Below, in pieces: positions 62,722 to 64,000 of a stretch of DNA of 64,000 nt; the stretch's first letter is position 1, and every line of letters starts with the position of its first letter. The DNA is from Pedobacter sp. PACM 27299 (lineage in GTDB: Bacteria > Bacteroidota > Bacteroidia > Sphingobacteriales > Sphingobacteriaceae). The notes beneath the pieces were generated by a model that was not told the origin of the DNA, did no database searches, and saw nothing but the letters and a program-made list of their open reading frames with translations. The stretch lies in assembly GCF_001412655.1 (NCBI RefSeq), contig NZ_CP012996.1, positions 2,046,001 to 2,110,000 on the forward strand, given 5' to 3'. Made by a program: the position numbers and the translations under genes.

Positions 62722-63511
62722 ATCTATTGATATCTTTTGCAGTAAGAACTAATAGGTTGTTCAACAAATAATTCTCAATTAGAACAATGAGTAATTTTGT
62801 GTTGAAGAAACAAGATCCCGATAAATGAACTCTTTCTATCTCAAAGGTAAGATGAATAAGTGGTGTTTGGTGTTGGCCAATAGAGTTCCTCTTAGAAGAA
62901 TAGTGCTTCAACAAATCATTTATGTACCTACAAAAACTATCCTAGGTTTAAATAAATCATGTAAATTGCTCAAAAGAATTTATGAGCAAAATCAAGCCGT
63001 TCTTATTTTCGATACCAAATCTTTAAATAGCACATTAAGTCTTAAGGGGTAAAAAAAAGGGTAAATTAATATGACCAGATCTGATTAAATGTGACCTGTT
63101 TTGATGCTTTTTGACCTACAGAAACCACTGTTTTTTCTATCGGGACCACATTTAGCCCTTTCAGTTTTTTAATTGAGAGGTTTTTTTATTATGTGGTTGT
63201 TGGATTGGTTGTCGCTTTTATGATGCTTTTAAGTACAAACAAGGATGGGATCAGCTCTCTTGATGGCCTAATATTAGTATTTAACAAGCTCTACACTTAT
63301 ATACTTAAACCTTTATTCGTTAATATGAACTAAAGCTAGGTGTCAAATCTATGTTTTTAAAGGTATACATAGTATCAGGTTTCCTCTGAAATTAGATTTT
63401 TTTGTCTTTTTCATAAGTTTCATGCCACTTAGCATCAGATTCTCCTGAACTATACTAATTGTGTCTGGATTGGATTATACTATACTTTTCATAAGTGAGA
63501 TAAACTGGAAC
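62722..63511. other. Intergenic region with second att-like repeat copy D
   Basis: No convincing gene is present; a 75-codon frame at 62825-63052 lacks features. TCGGGACCACATTTAGCC (63140-63157) repeats copy C. A hairpin (CCTTTCAG 63157-63164 with TTGAGAGG 63173-63180, then seven Ts) follows, as at copy C. The remainder, 63189-63511, is AT-rich and empty. Confidence 0.45.
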
Positions 63512-64000
63512 TCAAAATGGAAGATCATCTTCAGCCCGAATTTCTGATGTTTTTGGTGTAGTATTATCCTGTAAAGGCATAAGTTCATAAGGTAGCTCGA
63601 TCTTGTTAAACTGTCCCGTTTTATGGTGACAATAACTTATCACACTACAGTTAAGACATTTTTTTGGCTGGGATAGCTTTTCGCCGTCTACCATCATAAT
63701 TGCATCCTTACTAAATACCTTTAATTTCTCTATTGTTGAGTTAAGGGATATAATCCGTTTTGGATCAAGTTTAACCTTTATCAACCTATAATGGCTGATT
63801 ACCATTTCTTTCTCTCCTTCCTTCCCGTCCTCCACATCTTGAAAGGTATAATACCAAGTTAAAAAGAGACCGAAGTGTATATGGTAGTTGGTGAACTCCT
63901 GTAAGAAAGCATAATGCTTAATAAGATCACTTTCAAAAGGATTATTGTAGTCCGACGAGCTGTAATGACTGAACTTTTCAGTAAGCACAAATCTATTACC
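63512..64000 (-). CDS. Hypothetical protein, C-terminal part (5' end outside window)
   Basis: The minus-strand frame is open from the right edge (reading GNRFVLTEK) to the stop at 63512-63514, giving 162 visible residues. A GTG at 63986-63988 could serve as a start, but coding character continues past it. The sequence has a CLNCSVISYCHHKTG block (C-x2-C with further Cys and His), suggesting a small zinc ribbon near residue 120 of the visible part, and an acidic end resembling SSB-type C-termini (EDDLPF). That tail suggests interaction with a DNA-replication or repair partner. No family is recognised. Confidence 0.6.
   Translation of the reverse strand, partial: GNRFVLTEKFSHYSSSDYNNPFESDLIKHYAFLQEFTNYHIHFGLFLTWYYTFQDVEDGKEGEKEMVISHYRLIKVKLDPKRIISLNSTIEKLKVFSKDAIMMVDGEKLSQPKKCLNCSVISYCHHKTGQFNKIELPYELMPLQDNTTPKTSEIRAEDDLPF

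Noticed and set aside
62825..63052. 75-codon plus-strand frame
   Set aside because: No family features and no ribosome-binding context, and an opposing frame overlaps it; probably non-coding.
1..64000. CRISPR arrays and rRNA genes
   Set aside because: No regularly spaced short repeats with unique spacers and no rRNA-like sequence were seen anywhere in the window.

Overview
The window looks like a chromosome segment of a Bacteroidota bacterium, most likely Sphingobacteriaceae (Pedobacter-like). Supporting signs are the moderately AT-rich DNA, weak Shine-Dalgarno leaders, large FtsX/MacB-type permeases, DUF4142 and small lipoproteins with N-terminal lipoboxes, a TlpA-like thioredoxin protein with a long N-terminal domain, and an ISAon1-type insertion sequence. 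Assignments rest on motifs read by eye; no database search was possible.

1-18.8 kb is mostly ordinary chromosome: a truncated gene overlapping a secreted formylglycine-generating-enzyme-like protein, an ABC exporter pair, a DUF4142 lipoprotein, an ECF-type sigma factor with a small overlapping partner, a ClpP paralogue, a nitronate monooxygenase, two close FtsX permease paralogues around a GNAT acetyltransferase, then cupin, CPBP protease, XRE regulator, monooxygenase-fold, LLM flavin oxidoreductase and lipoprotein genes. Both permease paralogues carry the same upstream layout: a -24/-12 (sigma-54 type) element and two 16-bp dyads 21 bp apart. Behind the second permease are the fused remains of an AraC regulator and a siderophore-binding protein.

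18.9-45.5 kb is the most unusual part: a divergent locus of about 27 kb. Six tightly packed minus-strand genes encode a glycosyltransferase-like protein, three very large proteins (847, 1664 and 1550 aa) and two medium ones (559 and 324 aa), none with a visible Sec signal. Five plus-strand genes encode a 209-aa protein, two glycine-rich GXX-repeat proteins, a one-module lipid polyketide synthase (FAAL-KS-AT-KR-ACP-TE) and an Asp/Asn beta-hydroxylase-family (LpxO-type) oxygenase. A terminator-like hairpin separates the two glycine-rich genes and a strong terminator closes the plus operon. I infer that the locus builds a large glycine-rich/beta-rich assembly decorated with a hydroxylated acyl chain or sugar. 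I know no named system with this composition.

45.5-64 kb is more AT-rich and accessory: a lipoprotein, a methyltransferase, a TlpA-like protein, a MarR/phosphotransferase pair, a hypothetical/DUF3885 pair, several decayed small genes, an intact ISAon1-type element (26-bp inverted repeats, 6-bp target duplication) and two pairs of direct repeats resembling tRNA 3' ends (probable att scars). Between the second pair lie a two-gene module with an HNH-like/GHKL ATPase fusion, a possible defence system, and a Panacea (SocA-like) antitoxin/toxin pair. A truncated gene runs off the right edge.
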